From Myxococcales bacterium (GTDB lineage: Bacteria; Myxococcota; Myxococcia; Myxococcales; Myxococcaceae), in contig VFKJ01000528.1 of assembly GCA_009885595.1 (NCBI GenBank), positions 1 to 13,500 of the forward strand: a DNA stretch of 13,500 nucleotides, read 5' to 3'. Made by a program: the position numbers and the translations under genes. The notes below the pieces were generated by a model, which made no database searches, was not told the DNA's origin, and worked only from the letters and a program-made list of their open reading frames with translations. Below, in pieces: positions 13,422-13,500 of this stretch (positions within the stretch are counted from its first letter, which is position 1; each line of letters opens with the position of its first letter).

Positions 13422-13500
13422 GACGGCGCCGGCGCGTGCGTCGCCTGCGCCAACCTCTGCCAGCAACAAACGCAGTGCGCGGGCTCGGCCACCACCCGCA
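13422..13500 (+). other. In-frame continuation of the Cys-rich gene past the TGA
   Basis: The same frame stays open from 13422 to the right edge and reads DGAGACVACANLCQQQ with cysteines at codons 13437, 13446, 13458 and 13476. Joined to GGNA before the stop, it gives the common myxobacterial phrase 'GGN-x-CDG-x-G-x-CV-x-C' if TGA is replaced by a Cys codon. The composition and Cys spacing are those of coding sequence, so this is probably the start of the remaining, larger part of the gene beyond the window. Confidence 0.6.

Noticed and set aside
12372..13469. N-terminal extension of the cyclase frame, open for 366 more codons on the minus strand
   Set aside because: It is the complement of the Cys-rich repeat gene, whose regular Cys frame and signal sequence are far more convincing. 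The cyclase family start fits the ATG at 12371.

Overview
The window is GC-rich, densely packed bacterial DNA. I read it as a chromosomal segment of a myxobacterium (Myxococcota). The grounds are strong G/C preference at third codon positions, many small lipoproteins, a lipoprotein with the MopE-type metal-binding motif, tandem disintegrin-like Cys-rich repeats in a secreted protein, and sterol-pathway enzymes that few bacteria other than myxobacteria carry. The organism call is inference; no rRNA or other marker is present. I see no tRNA, rRNA, CRISPR array, insertion sequence or phage gene.

Layout. (1) 1-660: the 3' end of atpA (F1 ATPase alpha subunit), closed by a clear intrinsic terminator and not followed by atpG. 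(2) 676-1758: two small exported proteins of unknown function on the + strand, a lipoprotein with a carboxypeptidase-regulatory-like fold and a periplasmic protein, ending in a second hairpin terminator. (3) 1940-2722: a trans-aconitate-methyltransferase-like enzyme, convergent with and overlapping a three-gene minus-strand operon. (4) 5248 down to 2706, minus strand: an HSDL2-type short-chain dehydrogenase, an exported protein with OB-like repeats, and a SpoIID/LytB-type peptidoglycan enzyme coupled to it by a GTGA stop/start overlap. (5) 5326-6861: a lipoprotein with a MopE-type metal-binding segment and a beta-propeller-like C-terminus. (6) 6940-12371: a compact sterol locus. (7) 12453-13500: a secreted Cys-rich protein with eight 32-residue disintegrin-like repeats, whose frame is cut by a TGA at a position where cysteine is expected and stays open to the window edge.

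The sterol locus is the main point of interest. A squalene-epoxidase-like flavoprotein (minus) and a squalene-synthase-family enzyme (plus) are divergently transcribed from a short intergenic region holding two inverted repeats. The synthase is followed by a short-chain dehydrogenase. An oxidosqualene cyclase converges on it from the other side. The cyclase carries the DCTAE catalytic motif of oxidosqualene cyclases, not the DXDD of squalene-hopene cyclases. It also has the three residues (Tyr, His, Ile at the positions of Arabidopsis CAS1 Tyr410, His477, Ile481) that mark cycloartenol rather than lanosterol formation. Together the enzymes would take farnesyl diphosphate to squalene, to 2,3-oxidosqualene and to cycloartenol, with the dehydrogenase as a possible tailoring enzyme.

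The functional calls rest on motifs and family resemblance read by eye. Signal-peptide, operator and terminator calls are likewise by inspection.
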